Of a stretch of DNA of 64,000 nt, positions 37,562 through 46,622 are shown one piece after another; position 1 is the first letter of the stretch, and each line of letters opens with the position of its first letter. The stretch lies in NCBI RefSeq assembly GCF_024281035.1, contig NZ_JAMXLH010000073.1:1-64000 (forward strand). Direction: 5' to 3'. Source of the DNA: Paraburkholderia sp. (lineage in GTDB: Bacteria; Pseudomonadota; Gammaproteobacteria; Burkholderiales; Burkholderiaceae). The position numbers and the translations under genes are program-made. The notes beneath the pieces are model-generated. The model was not told the origin of the DNA and ran no database searches. It saw only the letters and a program-made list of their open reading frames with translations.

Positions 37562-38871
37562 GCGTCAACCTCTCCCGGGGACGGGAAAAGCTGCTGCATC
37601 AGCCCTTTCTTGTGAGTCTTGAAGGCTTCGAGTTTTTGGGCTTCGGCGGAGATCCATGCGTCGAGGCTGCTCAGACACGAGGCGATGCGTAGCTGTTCCT
37701 CTGGCTTCGGAATGGAGAACTCGTATTTCAACAGTTGGCTTCCGTTGATTGAGTTAATCGTGGCACCAAGATCTCCCGCGACTTGCCTCTGGTATCTGTC
37801 TGACTGGAAAAGCTGAAAGACGAAGTCTGGCATTTGGGCGCGGAAAACTGTCATGAATGCGCCGTGGGTGCATAACGGCATTCCTTCTGGGATGAGGGCA
37901 CATTTGCCAATCAGCGCTTTTGAGCCGTTTCGGACGCAAATCAGTATGTCGTTGGGCTGCGATAGATTCGCCCCTTTGATGGATGCGTCCACATAGACGC
38001 AGTCATCGAGCGCAATTTCGCCTTGTTGAACGTTCGATGAACGCAGCACCAAAAGACCAGATTCACGCACATCATCAGGGCTATACGTCAGTCCGGAAAC
38101 AAGAACCCCCAATTGCCCCAACCGCGTTTCCTCCCATTCCCCAGCGTTTCGGAATTCGGGGAAGCGGAGGCGGGGTTGGGTTTCCCCTTCGCGGGGGAAA
38201 AGCTGCTGTATCAGCCCTTTTTTTTGGGTCTTGAGCGCGTCCACTTTCCGCGCTTGTGCGGCGATCAGCTCATCTACCGAACTCAAGCACTCAGCGATTT
38301 TTTGTTGCTCGGCGACAGATGTCTTGCCCGTCGGGACGGGGACAGGCAGCGCCATCAAATCGTTGTCGTTGATGCTCAACGAGCCATGAGCCCTAGCTCC
38401 TACCTGAATGAATTTGCGCAGCCAGCGCCCGTGTAGGTTGCCCGAGAATTGATAATTTAGAAACCGTACATCTGGCGAATCTCCGTTGATGCGAAAGCAA
38501 GTGAATATGCTGTTCGGAACCGCTGCCAGCTCAGTGCCCGGGTACAAGGTGAGAAAACCCTCGGGATACTCTTTGGTGGAGCTCTTGTTGTAGGCAAATT
38601 CGTTTGGTTTCAAGAGCAAGTAATTTTTGTATGAATCACCCGCAATCACGCGACCAAACTTTTCTTCTTGGCTTACAAGCCCCACGCCCGATGTGATGCT
38701 CATCGGCACGCAAATGTTGTCGCCAGCTTTTTCTGTACGAATCGTCGCAACCGCCCCGAGCATTTGCGTCGTCCAATCGCCAGCGCTTTTAAATTCAGGA
38801 AACCGCAGCTTCGGCACCGGCACAGGCTTCGCCTCTTCCTTTTCCGTAGCGATTTTGTTCTTACTGCTCAT
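37558..38871 (-). CDS. hsdS: Type I restriction specificity subunit HsdS
   Basis: A 437-residue specificity subunit with two target recognition domains, each introduced by the same phrase: KLRFPEFKSAGDW near residue 20 and RLRFPEFRNAGEWEETRLG near residue 235. Each is followed by a helical conserved region (IAECLSSVDELIAAQARKVDALKTQKKGLIQQLFP and IASCLSSLDAWISAEAQKLEAFKTHKKGLMQQLFP) that contacts HsdM and sets spacer length. The ATG at 38871 overlaps the hsdR end; an upstream in-frame start at 38901 is inside hsdR. The bipartite DNA target cannot be predicted from sequence. Confidence 0.94.
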   Translation of the reverse strand: MSSKNKIATEKEEAKPVPVPKLRFPEFKSAGDWTTQMLGAVATIRTEKAGDNICVPMSITSGVGLVSQEEKFGRVIAGDSYKNYLLLKPNEFAYNKSSTKEYPEGFLTLYPGTELAAVPNSIFTCFRINGDSPDVRFLNYQFSGNLHGRWLRKFIQVGARAHGSLSINDNDLMALPVPVPTGKTSVAEQQKIAECLSSVDELIAAQARKVDALKTQKKGLIQQLFPREGETQPRLRFPEFRNAGEWEETRLGQLGVLVSGLTYSPDDVRESGLLVLRSSNVQQGEIALDDCVYVDASIKGANLSQPNDILICVRNGSKALIGKCALIPEGMPLCTHGAFMTVFRAQMPDFVFQLFQSDRYQRQVAGDLGATINSINGSQLLKYEFSIPKPEEQLRIASCLSSLDAWISAEAQKLEAFKTHKKGLMQQLFPSPGEVDA

Positions 38872-41800
38872 ACGCACTGAGTCCTGAAATGTCGCGGCCA
38901 CCGGCGCGTTTAGTGAGGAGGGGGTGGAGGTCTTCCATCAGGGCGAGTTCGGCCTGAGTTCGAGCCTTCCAGCCGAGGTCGAGCGGGGTCATGAGGTCGC
39001 TGAGTTGCTCGCCATCGAAGATCATGCGGTCGAGGATGCCGTCCACGAAGCTTTGAAGGGCGGCGGTGGGGAGGCCGTGCTTGGCGGCGATGTTGGCGAG
39101 TTCCTTGGCGCTTTTCTCGGCCTTGAAGCGGGTATAGCCGTCGCGGATGGCGGCCTCAGAGAGGCCCTCACCCGCCTGGAGAGTCGCGATGTATTCGGCG
39201 ATGTCGTCGCGCTCGCTCATGAATTTGGCATCGGCGCTGACGAGTCCGATGAGTTCCTCGCGGGTCATCTTGGCCTTGCTGGGCCCCTTGGCGGAGAACT
39301 TGGCGATGAGGCCCATGATGTAGTCGTAGTCGATGACGGCGGAAGCGAAGAGGACAAACTCGAAGTCGAGCTGGTCCACGGGGCCATCGGTGCCGGGGCC
39401 ATCACCTTCCTTGGCAACTTTGCCCTGCTGCGCTCTGAGCTCTTTGGCAGTTTGCAGATACTGGCCTTTGAAGCCGCGCAGGTTTTCATCGGGCAGCACC
39501 TGCTCGATGGCGGCTTTGTTGTCTTCGCTGAGGTCGGTGTATTGGTCCAGCTGTGTTTTGAGTCGCTGGACTTCCTTGAAATGACTGATGAAGGCGGCGC
39601 GGGCCTCGTCGCCCTTCAGGTTGGCTACGGCGGATGGCGTGCAGGCAAGGCCCTGGGACGTCATGAAGTCGTCCAACTTCTGCACTGCGGTCTCCAGCTT
39701 CTGGATGACCACAGGCGCCTTATCCACGAGCCAGATTTCCCGCGCCTGCTCGCCGATCTTCTCGCCGGAGAAGAGGGCGATGGCGGCATCGACGGAATCC
39801 TGCTGCTGGCGAAAGTCGAGGATGTTGCCGTAGGGCTTGGTGCTGTTGAGCACGCGATTGGTGCGGGAGAAGGCCTGGATCAAGCCATGGTGCTTGAGGT
39901 TCTTGTCCACATAGAGCGTGTTCAGGAACTTGGAATCGAAACCGGTGAGCAGCATGTCCACCACGATGGTGACGTCGATCTTCTGCGCGGCCGGATAGTC
40001 GGCATTGGGCCACTGCTGGTCCTTGATGCGCTTCTGCACATCCTGGTAGTAGAGGTCGAACTCGCTTAAGCGGTGGTTGGAACCGTAGCGGGCGTTGTAG
40101 TCGGCGAGGACGGCCTTGAGCGCAGCTTTCTTGCCCTCGGGATCTTCTTCGTTGTCCACCTGTTCCTGCGGCAGGTCTTCCTGGATCTGCTTGACGTCTG
40201 GGTCGCCCTCGGCAGGCGGGGAGAAGACGCAGGCAATGTTCAGCGGCTTGAAATCGGGATCGGTGGCCTGCTTGTCCGCCTGCATGGTCTTGAACAGAGC
40301 GTGGTATTCGATGGCGTCGTTGATGGACTCGGTGGCGAGGATAGCGTTGAAGCGGCGCCCGCCGGTGGCTGCATTGTGCTTGGCAAGAATGGCCTCGATG
40401 ACGGCCTTCTTGGCAATGGCTTCGCCGGGCTTTGGTGGGTTCTTACCCTCGGGCTTGAAGTAGTCGACGTGGAAGCGCAGGACGTTGCCATCCTCGATGG
40501 CATGGGTGATGGTGTAGGCGTGGAGCTGCTTGTGGAAGAGCTCCTCGGTGGTCCGATACGAGGCCACCTCACCGTCGATTTTTATGCGACTGGCGTTGCC
40601 ATTGGGCCCACCAAATATCGGCGTGCCGGTGAAACCGAAGAGCTGCGCCTTCGGGAAAAATGCTTTGATGGCCTTGTGATTGTCGCCAAACTGCGAACGG
40701 TGACATTCGTCGAAGATGAAGACAATGCGCTTGTCCTGCAGTGCTTCGAGCTGTTCTTTGTAGGTGGCTTGGCCGTTTTTGCTGCGCTGCTTATTGCGCT
40801 TGCTGTTTTCGTCCAGCGCGAGGCCGAGCTTCTGAATGGTGGTGACGATGACCTTGTCGGCGTAGTCCTCTGAAAGCAGGCGGCGCACGAGGGCGGCGGT
40901 GTTGGTGTTTTCTTCGACGCAGCCTTCCTGAAATTTGTTGAATTCTTCCCGCGTCTGGCGGTCGAGGTCTTTTCGGTCCACGACGAACACACACTTGTGA
41001 ATGTGGTCGTTTTCCTTCAACAGGGTAGAGGCCTTGAAGGACGTGAGCGTCTTGCCGCTGCCAGTGGTGTGCCAGATGTAGCCGTTGCCGTTGTCTTCGT
41101 CGATGCACTTGACGATGTGTTGCACGGCATAGACCTGGTACGGCCGCATGATCATAAGCTTTTGCTCACCCGCAAGCAGCACCATGTAGCGGCTGATGGT
41201 GCGGCCGAGGTCGCACTTTCTCAGGAAGTGCTCGGCGAACTCGTCGAGTTGGGTAATCTTGCGGTTGTCCTCTCCTGCAAACTCATAGATGGGCAGAAAG
41301 CGCTCGTCGGCATTGAAGGCGAAGTGGCGGACGTTGTTGTTGGCGAAGTAGTAGGTGCGGTCGCGGTTGCTGACGATGAACAGCTGCATGAAGCAGAGCA
41401 GCGTCTTGGTGTAGCCGTTGCCCGGGTCGTGCTTGTATTCGACGATCTGCTCCATGGCCCTGCGTGGATTCACGCCCAGGGTTTTCAGCTCGATCTGCAC
41501 ACAGGGCACGCCGTTGATGAGGATGAGAACGTCGTAGCGGTGGTGGCTGTTGTCGGTGTTGATGCGGAGCTGGTGAACGACCTCGAAGTGGTTTTTGCAC
41601 CAGTCCTTGATGTTCACCAGCGTGTAGTTCAACGGCGTGCCGTCGTCGCGGGTGAAGGCATTGATGCCGCGCAGGGTCTTGGCAGCAGTGTAGACATCCG
41701 GGGTAACTATTTCATCCAGGAGCCTAGCGAACTCGGCTTCGGTCAGCTTGACGCGGTTGAGGGCCTCGAACTTCTCCCGGAAGTTCCTTTCCAGCGCGGC

Positions 41801-41938
41801 GCGATCGCGAATGTCGTCGCGGTATTCGTACTTCAAGTTCTGAAGCTTGCCAAGGAAGCCGTATTCGATGTGCTCTTCTTTGACGACGGGGCTCGGTGCT
41901 CCGGACGGCAGATCGTAGGTGAACTTGGATGAAGGCAT
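38861..41938 (-). CDS. hsdR: Type I restriction endonuclease subunit HsdR
   Basis: A 1025-residue motor-nuclease. An N-terminal PD-(D/E)XK nuclease with Asp in HRYDVLILINGVPCVQ and ELKT is followed by a superfamily 2 translocase: P-loop WHTTGSGKTLTSF, FVVDRKDLDRQT, DECH box VFIFDECHRSQFG, FTGTPIFG, and the C-terminal motor motifs (DMLLTGFDSKFLNTLYVD, LIQAFSRTNRVL). The helical C-terminus binds the methyltransferase core. It is the promoter-proximal gene of the operon; its stop lies inside the hsdS start. All key motifs are present, so the enzyme should be intact. Confidence 0.97.
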   Translation of the reverse strand: MPSSKFTYDLPSGAPSPVVKEEHIEYGFLGKLQNLKYEYRDDIRDRAALERNFREKFEALNRVKLTEAEFARLLDEIVTPDVYTAAKTLRGINAFTRDDGTPLNYTLVNIKDWCKNHFEVVHQLRINTDNSHHRYDVLILINGVPCVQIELKTLGVNPRRAMEQIVEYKHDPGNGYTKTLLCFMQLFIVSNRDRTYYFANNNVRHFAFNADERFLPIYEFAGEDNRKITQLDEFAEHFLRKCDLGRTISRYMVLLAGEQKLMIMRPYQVYAVQHIVKCIDEDNGNGYIWHTTGSGKTLTSFKASTLLKENDHIHKCVFVVDRKDLDRQTREEFNKFQEGCVEENTNTAALVRRLLSEDYADKVIVTTIQKLGLALDENSKRNKQRSKNGQATYKEQLEALQDKRIVFIFDECHRSQFGDNHKAIKAFFPKAQLFGFTGTPIFGGPNGNASRIKIDGEVASYRTTEELFHKQLHAYTITHAIEDGNVLRFHVDYFKPEGKNPPKPGEAIAKKAVIEAILAKHNAATGGRRFNAILATESINDAIEYHALFKTMQADKQATDPDFKPLNIACVFSPPAEGDPDVKQIQEDLPQEQVDNEEDPEGKKAALKAVLADYNARYGSNHRLSEFDLYYQDVQKRIKDQQWPNADYPAAQKIDVTIVVDMLLTGFDSKFLNTLYVDKNLKHHGLIQAFSRTNRVLNSTKPYGNILDFRQQQDSVDAAIALFSGEKIGEQAREIWLVDKAPVVIQKLETAVQKLDDFMTSQGLACTPSAVANLKGDEARAAFISHFKEVQRLKTQLDQYTDLSEDNKAAIEQVLPDENLRGFKGQYLQTAKELRAQQGKVAKEGDGPGTDGPVDQLDFEFVLFASAVIDYDYIMGLIAKFSAKGPSKAKMTREELIGLVSADAKFMSERDDIAEYIATLQAGEGLSEAAIRDGYTRFKAEKSAKELANIAAKHGLPTAALQSFVDGILDRMIFDGEQLSDLMTPLDLGWKARTQAELALMEDLHPLLTKRAGGRDISGLSAYEQ

Positions 41939-42411
41939 GGGGGAGGAGCGTGCGTTGGCTATGAATCGGAAGGCAATGCGGGTGGCGGGTCGCTATGTTT
42001 TGTGTCCGTTGGGATGTACTACAGCCACTTATAAGCTCGCCAGTGTGAGGTCCAACGTTCCACTCATGTGCCGTGGGAGGCCTTGATGCGCGGGCTCTGG
42101 TCGAGCGCCGACTTCGCAAATCCGCACTCGGTAGCGATTTCCTTGCGCGATCACGCCCCACGGCTCGTCATCGAACGAAAGACTTAGCTCGGCCCCAGTC
42201 CAGGAACGTTTCGAGGTTCTGCTCTGCCAGCTGCTTACGGCTTGCCGTTATCAGCCCTCTATTCTAGCCGAGGCAACCTTTCGCCTGCCGGGCGCTTCTC
42301 GTCCTGCTGTCGGTTCACGTCGGGCAACGGAGAGTTCAAGTAACCTTGCATTCGCTCAACGCCTTCCCGTCTCGTGCCGGTGCTGGCGTAGGGTATCTGT
42401 AATTGACGTAA
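41939..42411. other. Divergent regulatory region between hsdR and the TIGR04141-like gene
   Basis: About 470 bp with no convincing gene. It must contain the promoter of the hsd-prrC operon (minus) and that of the plus-strand gene, for which a -10-like tatctgtaat lies near 42395. No clear operator repeat is seen. Confidence 0.5.
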
Positions 42412-44169
42412 TTGCCCAAACCAGTAGAGACGCTGAAGAAACATCGCGGCGAATCAAAGAATTATTTAATTCGCATAAAAGCGAACACCGGCGACACGGG
42501 GATCGAAATGGTAGGGAAAGAGCACAAGCGGAGAAAAGAACGGTTGACGATTTATAGAATCGTCGGGGATGGGATACGCGACGAACTGATCGTCAAAGCA
42601 GACATGGCTAGGGAGCCGATTCCACTCAAAATCGCGCACGGACAGGCGACTCTTTATGTGAAAACGTTGCCGCCTCCGGCACCGCTCGGTTGGACAGCGT
42701 TTCTGTTGGACGGTCAGGACGTCACGCCCGGCCTCTTCGTCGGAAATCGATCTGAAGGCGCTGTTCTCATCGTGCGCGATCTTGGAGAAACATTCGCGCT
42801 CTCGTTCGGCATGGGGTATCACCTTGTCAACCAAGACTATGTTGAGCGGGATTTTGGCCTGCGCGTCACACTGAACTCGGTGGATCCGGACAAGCTGCGA
42901 AGCCTTGACAAGGCAAGCTACGAGGACAATTGGCTCAATACCCGAAACCAGAGCCCGCGCGACGTAGACATCTTCGAGCTCAGGGCCGATTGGGAAATGG
43001 ACATGGTGCACGCAGTTACGGGCGCCTCCGCCGTCCCTCTCTTCGGCGACCAAGTGACGGGGCGCGATGCTCTGTCTATCGCTCCAGCGGCGAAGCTCGA
43101 CGACTTGCACAATATTTTGGACGAGGCACTTAAGCGGCGCGGCAGCCCGCTGCCCGAGCGGTTCGCATGGATCGACAATGTCCACCGCGTCAAAGACCGC
43201 GCGCTGATTCAAATTTTAGACGATCTGCTCGACGAAACCCTGAAAAACAATCCTCAAGATCCGCGGGTTTGGATGGGCGAACCCGAAATTGTCGATTGGG
43301 AGCGTCAAGCGGGGTATTCGTTTGACCGGCGAGCGTCATCTCCGATCCATTCGACGTTGCAACTGGGCGAACTGGCCCAGCACGTCCTCGACCGCAAAGA
43401 GACATTCTGCCTAGCCGCGCTGAAAACGAACAGTGTCCATGTGCGCGATGCCAATGGGATGTGTATAAATTCTTGGCCTGCACACCGATGCCTTTACGCG
43501 GAACTGGACCTGTATGGAGAAATCTACATTCTGCGCAATGGCGACTGGCATGTGGTCGATGATGACTTCATGAAAAAAGTCGATCGCGCCCTCGGAAAAA
43601 TCGAGGTCGACATCACGCCGCTGCCGATTTATAACCACGCCAACGAAGGTGACTACAACGCCACGGTCGTTACCGGAGTCGCCGGAATCGAGTTGATGGA
43701 CAAGAGGAACATTGCGGTCGGCGGTCCGTTTGACAAGATCGAATTCTGTGACCTAGTTCGAAACGGCAGTGACCTCATTCACGTCAAGTACTATCGCAGC
43801 TCCGCGACGCTGAGCCATCTCTTCGCGCAAGGTTTGGTTTCCGGGGAAGCGTTCGTGAAGCACGAAGAATTTCGAAGAAAACTCAACGACAAACTTCCCA
43901 AAAGCATCAAACTACCGGACGTCGTGGCCATTCCCAATTCCCGCAAATATCGCATCGTCTACGCGATTGCAACCAGCAAGAATTTGCCAGCCGATCTGCC
44001 ATTTTTCTCAAAAATCTCCCTTAAAAATGCCGCTCTCTCCCTGCAAACATTGGGTTACAAGGTCGCCATCGCGAAAATCGAAGTCGATCCACTTCTGCTA
44101 AAAACAAAATCTTTTCGTGCGTCAAGCCGCCGAAAGCCACCAGCAAAAAAGACCACCGGCGCCACATGA
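42412..44169 (+). CDS. TIGR04141/DUF6119-like sporadically distributed protein
   Basis: A 585-residue protein resembling the TIGR04141 (DUF6119) family, known mainly for patchy distribution on mobile islands and without assigned biochemistry. Recognisable stretches are the N-terminal basic sheet region, GFGMGYHLVNQDYVERDFGLRVTLNSVDPDKLRSLD-type core (about residues 130-165) and the C-terminal VVAIPNSRKYRIVYAIATSKNLPADLPFFSKISL. The tail is Lys/Arg-rich. The frame opens with TTG at 42412 directly after a stop codon; no ATG occurs until residue 33, so the start is a little uncertain. Position beside type I restriction and a nuclease suggests a defence role, which is inference. Confidence 0.72.
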   Translation: MPKPVETLKKHRGESKNYLIRIKANTGDTGIEMVGKEHKRRKERLTIYRIVGDGIRDELIVKADMAREPIPLKIAHGQATLYVKTLPPPAPLGWTAFLLDGQDVTPGLFVGNRSEGAVLIVRDLGETFALSFGMGYHLVNQDYVERDFGLRVTLNSVDPDKLRSLDKASYEDNWLNTRNQSPRDVDIFELRADWEMDMVHAVTGASAVPLFGDQVTGRDALSIAPAAKLDDLHNILDEALKRRGSPLPERFAWIDNVHRVKDRALIQILDDLLDETLKNNPQDPRVWMGEPEIVDWERQAGYSFDRRASSPIHSTLQLGELAQHVLDRKETFCLAALKTNSVHVRDANGMCINSWPAHRCLYAELDLYGEIYILRNGDWHVVDDDFMKKVDRALGKIEVDITPLPIYNHANEGDYNATVVTGVAGIELMDKRNIAVGGPFDKIEFCDLVRNGSDLIHVKYYRSSATLSHLFAQGLVSGEAFVKHEEFRRKLNDKLPKSIKLPDVVAIPNSRKYRIVYAIATSKNLPADLPFFSKISLKNAALSLQTLGYKVAIAKIEVDPLLLKTKSFRASSRRKPPAKKTTGAT

Positions 44170-44424
44170 TTGTGCCGCGCACACTTGGAGCAATAGCTAT
44201 CCGCCCAATAATTCTCGATACGCGCATTGGTGTAAACGCGCGAGCGGAACTCCAGTGGATCAGATTTAGCTGCGCGCCAACATGTGAGCGAATACACGCG
44301 ATGGAGATGGCGCGCAACGACCGCTTCGCTACTTGGGGTTTTTGGCGTGCGGAAAGACCCGGGCATTGAGACAAGGACATTTGTCGGCCCGGCTAACATT
44401 GGCAAGGTAATCCTACAAACTCAA

Positions 44425-45519
44425 ATGACAATACGATCGGCACTCTGGAAAGTAGGAGCACAACCCGAACCACTTCATGAATCGATCCTACCGAGCGAAA
44501 AGCTGCTCGAAGACATGATCGTTGCTGCTCCGAACCTATTGTCGGACGAGTGGATGCTCATTGGACGTCAGGAGGATACGGGGTTCGGCGGTCGAATCGA
44601 TCTTCTCGCTGTCGCTCCCGATGGTACGTTGGTGCTGATCGAGATCAAACGTGATCGAACGCCCCGTGAAGTCGTGGCGCAAGCGCTTGACTACGCGAGC
44701 TGGGTTCAAACGCTCGACTTCGATGCCATCGTGGCGATATTTGGACGGTACGCGCCTGGGAAAAACCTGCCGGAAGAATTTCGGACGCGCTTCGGTATCG
44801 AGCTGGATGAGGATGGACTGAACGAAAATCACCAGATCGTGGTGGTGGCCGGTTCTCTGGATGCGAGTTCCGAGCGTATCGTCTCGTACCTGAGCGAGCG
44901 CAACGTAGCCATCAACGTCTTGTGTTTTCAGGTTTTTAAAATCGACGACGAGCAGATCATCAGCCGCACATGGCTGCAGGACCCCGCTGTCTCTCAGGTC
45001 GTTGCCTCTGCCGCCGGACCCAGCTCTCAGCCTTGGAACGGCGAGTTCTACCACTCCTATGGCGTGAGCGAAACGCGTTCCTGGGAAGACGCTGTCCAAT
45101 ATGGCTTTATTTGTGGTGGGGGCGGCCCGTGGTACAGCGGAACGCTGCGGCAGCTCAACGCAGGGGATCGCGTGTGGGTCAATGTTCCTCGAACTGGGTA
45201 TGTGGGCGTTGGCCGTGTTTCCGGGCATGCGCAGCCAGCAAGCGAGTTCAAGGTCACAACGCCCGACGGGGAGAGGCCCGTTCTCGACGCAGCCAAGCGT
45301 GGCACCTACCACGCTGAGTTTGTCGATAACCCGGACAGTTGCGAGTATTTCGTGCCGGTGCAATGGTTGCAGACCGTTCCGCTGAATCAGGCAGTTCAGG
45401 AGGTTGGCCTATTTGGTAACCAGAATACGGTTTGTAAGCCGACGTCACTGAAGTGGCGCAACACGATTGAGCGCCTCAAAGAGCGGTTCCCGAAGTACAA
45501 AAATAACAACAGTGGCTAA
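44425..45519 (+). CDS. NucS-like PD-(D/E)XK nuclease with C-terminal PUA-like domain
   Basis: A 364-residue protein. Residues about 25-130 carry a PD-(D/E)XK nuclease core close to the NucS/DUF91 type: GGRIDLL with Asp59, then LVLIEIKRDRTPREVVAQALDYASWV with Glu73-x-Lys75 and the following helix. Residues about 225-320 (PWYSGTLRQLNAGDRVWVNVPRTGYVGVGRVSG) resemble a PUA/EVE-type fold that can read modified bases. The ATG at 44425 is used; the frame runs 47 codons further upstream without support. With the base-reading domain it may cut modified DNA, such as that of phages, but the substrate is not shown. Confidence 0.75.
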   Translation: MTIRSALWKVGAQPEPLHESILPSEKLLEDMIVAAPNLLSDEWMLIGRQEDTGFGGRIDLLAVAPDGTLVLIEIKRDRTPREVVAQALDYASWVQTLDFDAIVAIFGRYAPGKNLPEEFRTRFGIELDEDGLNENHQIVVVAGSLDASSERIVSYLSERNVAINVLCFQVFKIDDEQIISRTWLQDPAVSQVVASAAGPSSQPWNGEFYHSYGVSETRSWEDAVQYGFICGGGGPWYSGTLRQLNAGDRVWVNVPRTGYVGVGRVSGHAQPASEFKVTTPDGERPVLDAAKRGTYHAEFVDNPDSCEYFVPVQWLQTVPLNQAVQEVGLFGNQNTVCKPTSLKWRNTIERLKERFPKYKNNNSG

Positions 45520-45886
45520 GGGAGGCGGTAGCCGAGCGTGGCGCAACAAGCGGCGCTCGGAGAGATCAGCTGAGAGGTCTGAATCGGTTCAGGTGCGCAA
45601 CGCAACGCGGCACCCGGGCTGGGGCGACCGACGATGTACGAGGCGCCGTATATGTCCAGCTTTGCTCAACGCTGTACAGTAGGATCCACAGTTCGAGAGG
45701 GTGTTGAAGGTTGCTTGCGTGGGGGGCATTTTCATTTTCTTGAACTTGGTATCCATTGCTGAGCGGGCAGTTGATGGATTAGTTTGGTAGTCCTCCGCTC
45801 CTGTCATAATTTGTTGCAAAAAACTGCGGCGATAAGGCCATTACCTCCCAGGCAGTACCCGTAAGACGGTAGGCACCTCTAATGCC
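45520..45886. other. Right end of island 2, no confident gene
   Basis: About 367 bp between the nuclease gene and the recombinase remnant. Both strands give only short frames without family signal. Confidence 0.5.
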
Positions 45887-46228
45887 TTATCTAACGCGCC
45901 TCTCCCCGCTTTTTTCGATCCCAGCCGGGCGCCAATCTGATACGTCACTGGGCACCTCTGTGGCGTCGTCCTCTTTACCAGTCCAGTGCGAGATTGCCGA
46001 CGCTAACTGGGCTCTGTTCCCTCTCAGACGACATTCCTTCGAGCGAACCGTTATGTCTGTGAGCAACGCCCGCATAAACTGTCGAGTTCGTGGATTTTCG
46101 GGGGCCGATAGCGCATGTCGTGCAACTCGAAGGAATCGTTCGCTTTGTGCCCGGCCAAATTTTCGGAACGGTATGTTCTGGCCATTCAATAGTTGAGCGA
46201 TGGACTTCACCCCGACCGCTCTGCCATC
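45887..46228 (-). pseudogene. C-terminal remnant of a large serine recombinase
   Basis: About 114 codons that look like the end of a zinc-ribbon serine recombinase: SIAQLLNGQNIPF…, FMRALLTDITVRSKECRLRGNRAQLASAISHW resembles the usual (L/V)R-x-L-(I/V)-x-I-x-V…I-x-G-x2-x-L-x-x-A tail. The catalytic N-terminal half is missing. Its last codons read through the att copy at 45914-45934 (the tRNA T-arm read backwards encodes RPAGIE). It is probably the fossil integrase of an older element at the same tRNA. The family call is moderate. Confidence 0.5.
45914..45934 (+). repeat. att copy 3 (21 bp, altered)
   Basis: TTCGATCCCAGCCGGGCGCCA matches the last part of tRNA-Arg(CCG) with two bases of the gcgcgcca end deleted. 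It marks the right end of island 2 or of an older insertion. Confidence 0.75.
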
Positions 46229-46250
46229 GCTACCCCCCTCGCTGTACAGG

Positions 46251-46287
46251 TTGAGGCAGTATAATGGCCTCAATTTTGTACAAAATT
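46251..46287. promoter_or_regulatory. Overlapping palindromes at the toxin-antitoxin promoter
   Basis: TTGAGGC (46251-46257) and GCCTCAA (46267-46273) flank a TATAAT -10 box (46260-46265). A perfect 16-bp palindrome AATTTTGTACAAAATT follows at 46272-46287. Both overlap or abut the promoter of the antitoxin gene at 46307 and are the expected autoregulatory operators of a Phd/YefM-type antitoxin. Confidence 0.75.
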
Positions 46288-46306
46288 CAAGCTGCAGGAG
46301 TGCACT

Positions 46307-46606
46307 ATGCCGATCTCAGCCAGCGATGTGATTTCGCTATCTCAAGCCAGGGCCAATCTGTCCGAGCTGGCCGATCAGGTCAGGGCAGGCGCCGAGAAAA
46401 TTGTCACGAAAAACGGGGAGAGCTACGTTGCCATCATCGATGCGCAGCGGCTGGATTACTACCACCGGTTGGAGCGGGAGCGCATCCACTTGCTGCTGAT
46501 CGCAGATGCCAGCAAGGGCTTGGCCGACGTGTCTGCCGGCAAGGTGAAGGATGCCCGTAGCACCCTCGCCACCCTAAAGCGGCGCCGCACCAGAACAGCC
46601 GACTAA
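46307..46606 (+). CDS. Phd/YefM-family antitoxin
   Basis: A 99-residue antitoxin. The N-terminal Phd/YefM fold (SASDVISLSQARANLSELADQVRAGAEKIVTKNGESYVAIIDAQRLDYYHRL) dimerises and binds DNA; the C-terminal arm (LLIADASKGLADVSAGKVKDARSTLATLKRRR) neutralises the toxin. A ggagt ribosome site precedes the ATG. It is followed 16 bp later by its RelE/ParE-type partner. The two palindromes at 46251-46287 are its likely operators. Confidence 0.9.
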   Translation: MPISASDVISLSQARANLSELADQVRAGAEKIVTKNGESYVAIIDAQRLDYYHRLERERIHLLLIADASKGLADVSAGKVKDARSTLATLKRRRTRTAD

Positions 46607-46622
46607 TGGGTCAATACTCGCC

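Larger units (their letters stand above)
32137..45934. mobile_element. Genomic island 2: type I restriction and anticodon-nuclease island
   Basis: A second element of about 13.8 kb in tandem with island 1, between att copy 2 and the short copy at 45914-45934. A P4-type integrase lies at its left end, as usual for tRNA-integrated islands. Cargo: a broken small mobile-element gene, a 22-bp iteron-like array, the hsdR-hsdS-prrC-hsdM operon, a TIGR04141-like gene and a NucS-like nuclease gene. No transfer or virion genes are seen. The right boundary is less certain because that att copy is short and slightly altered. Confidence 0.8.
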
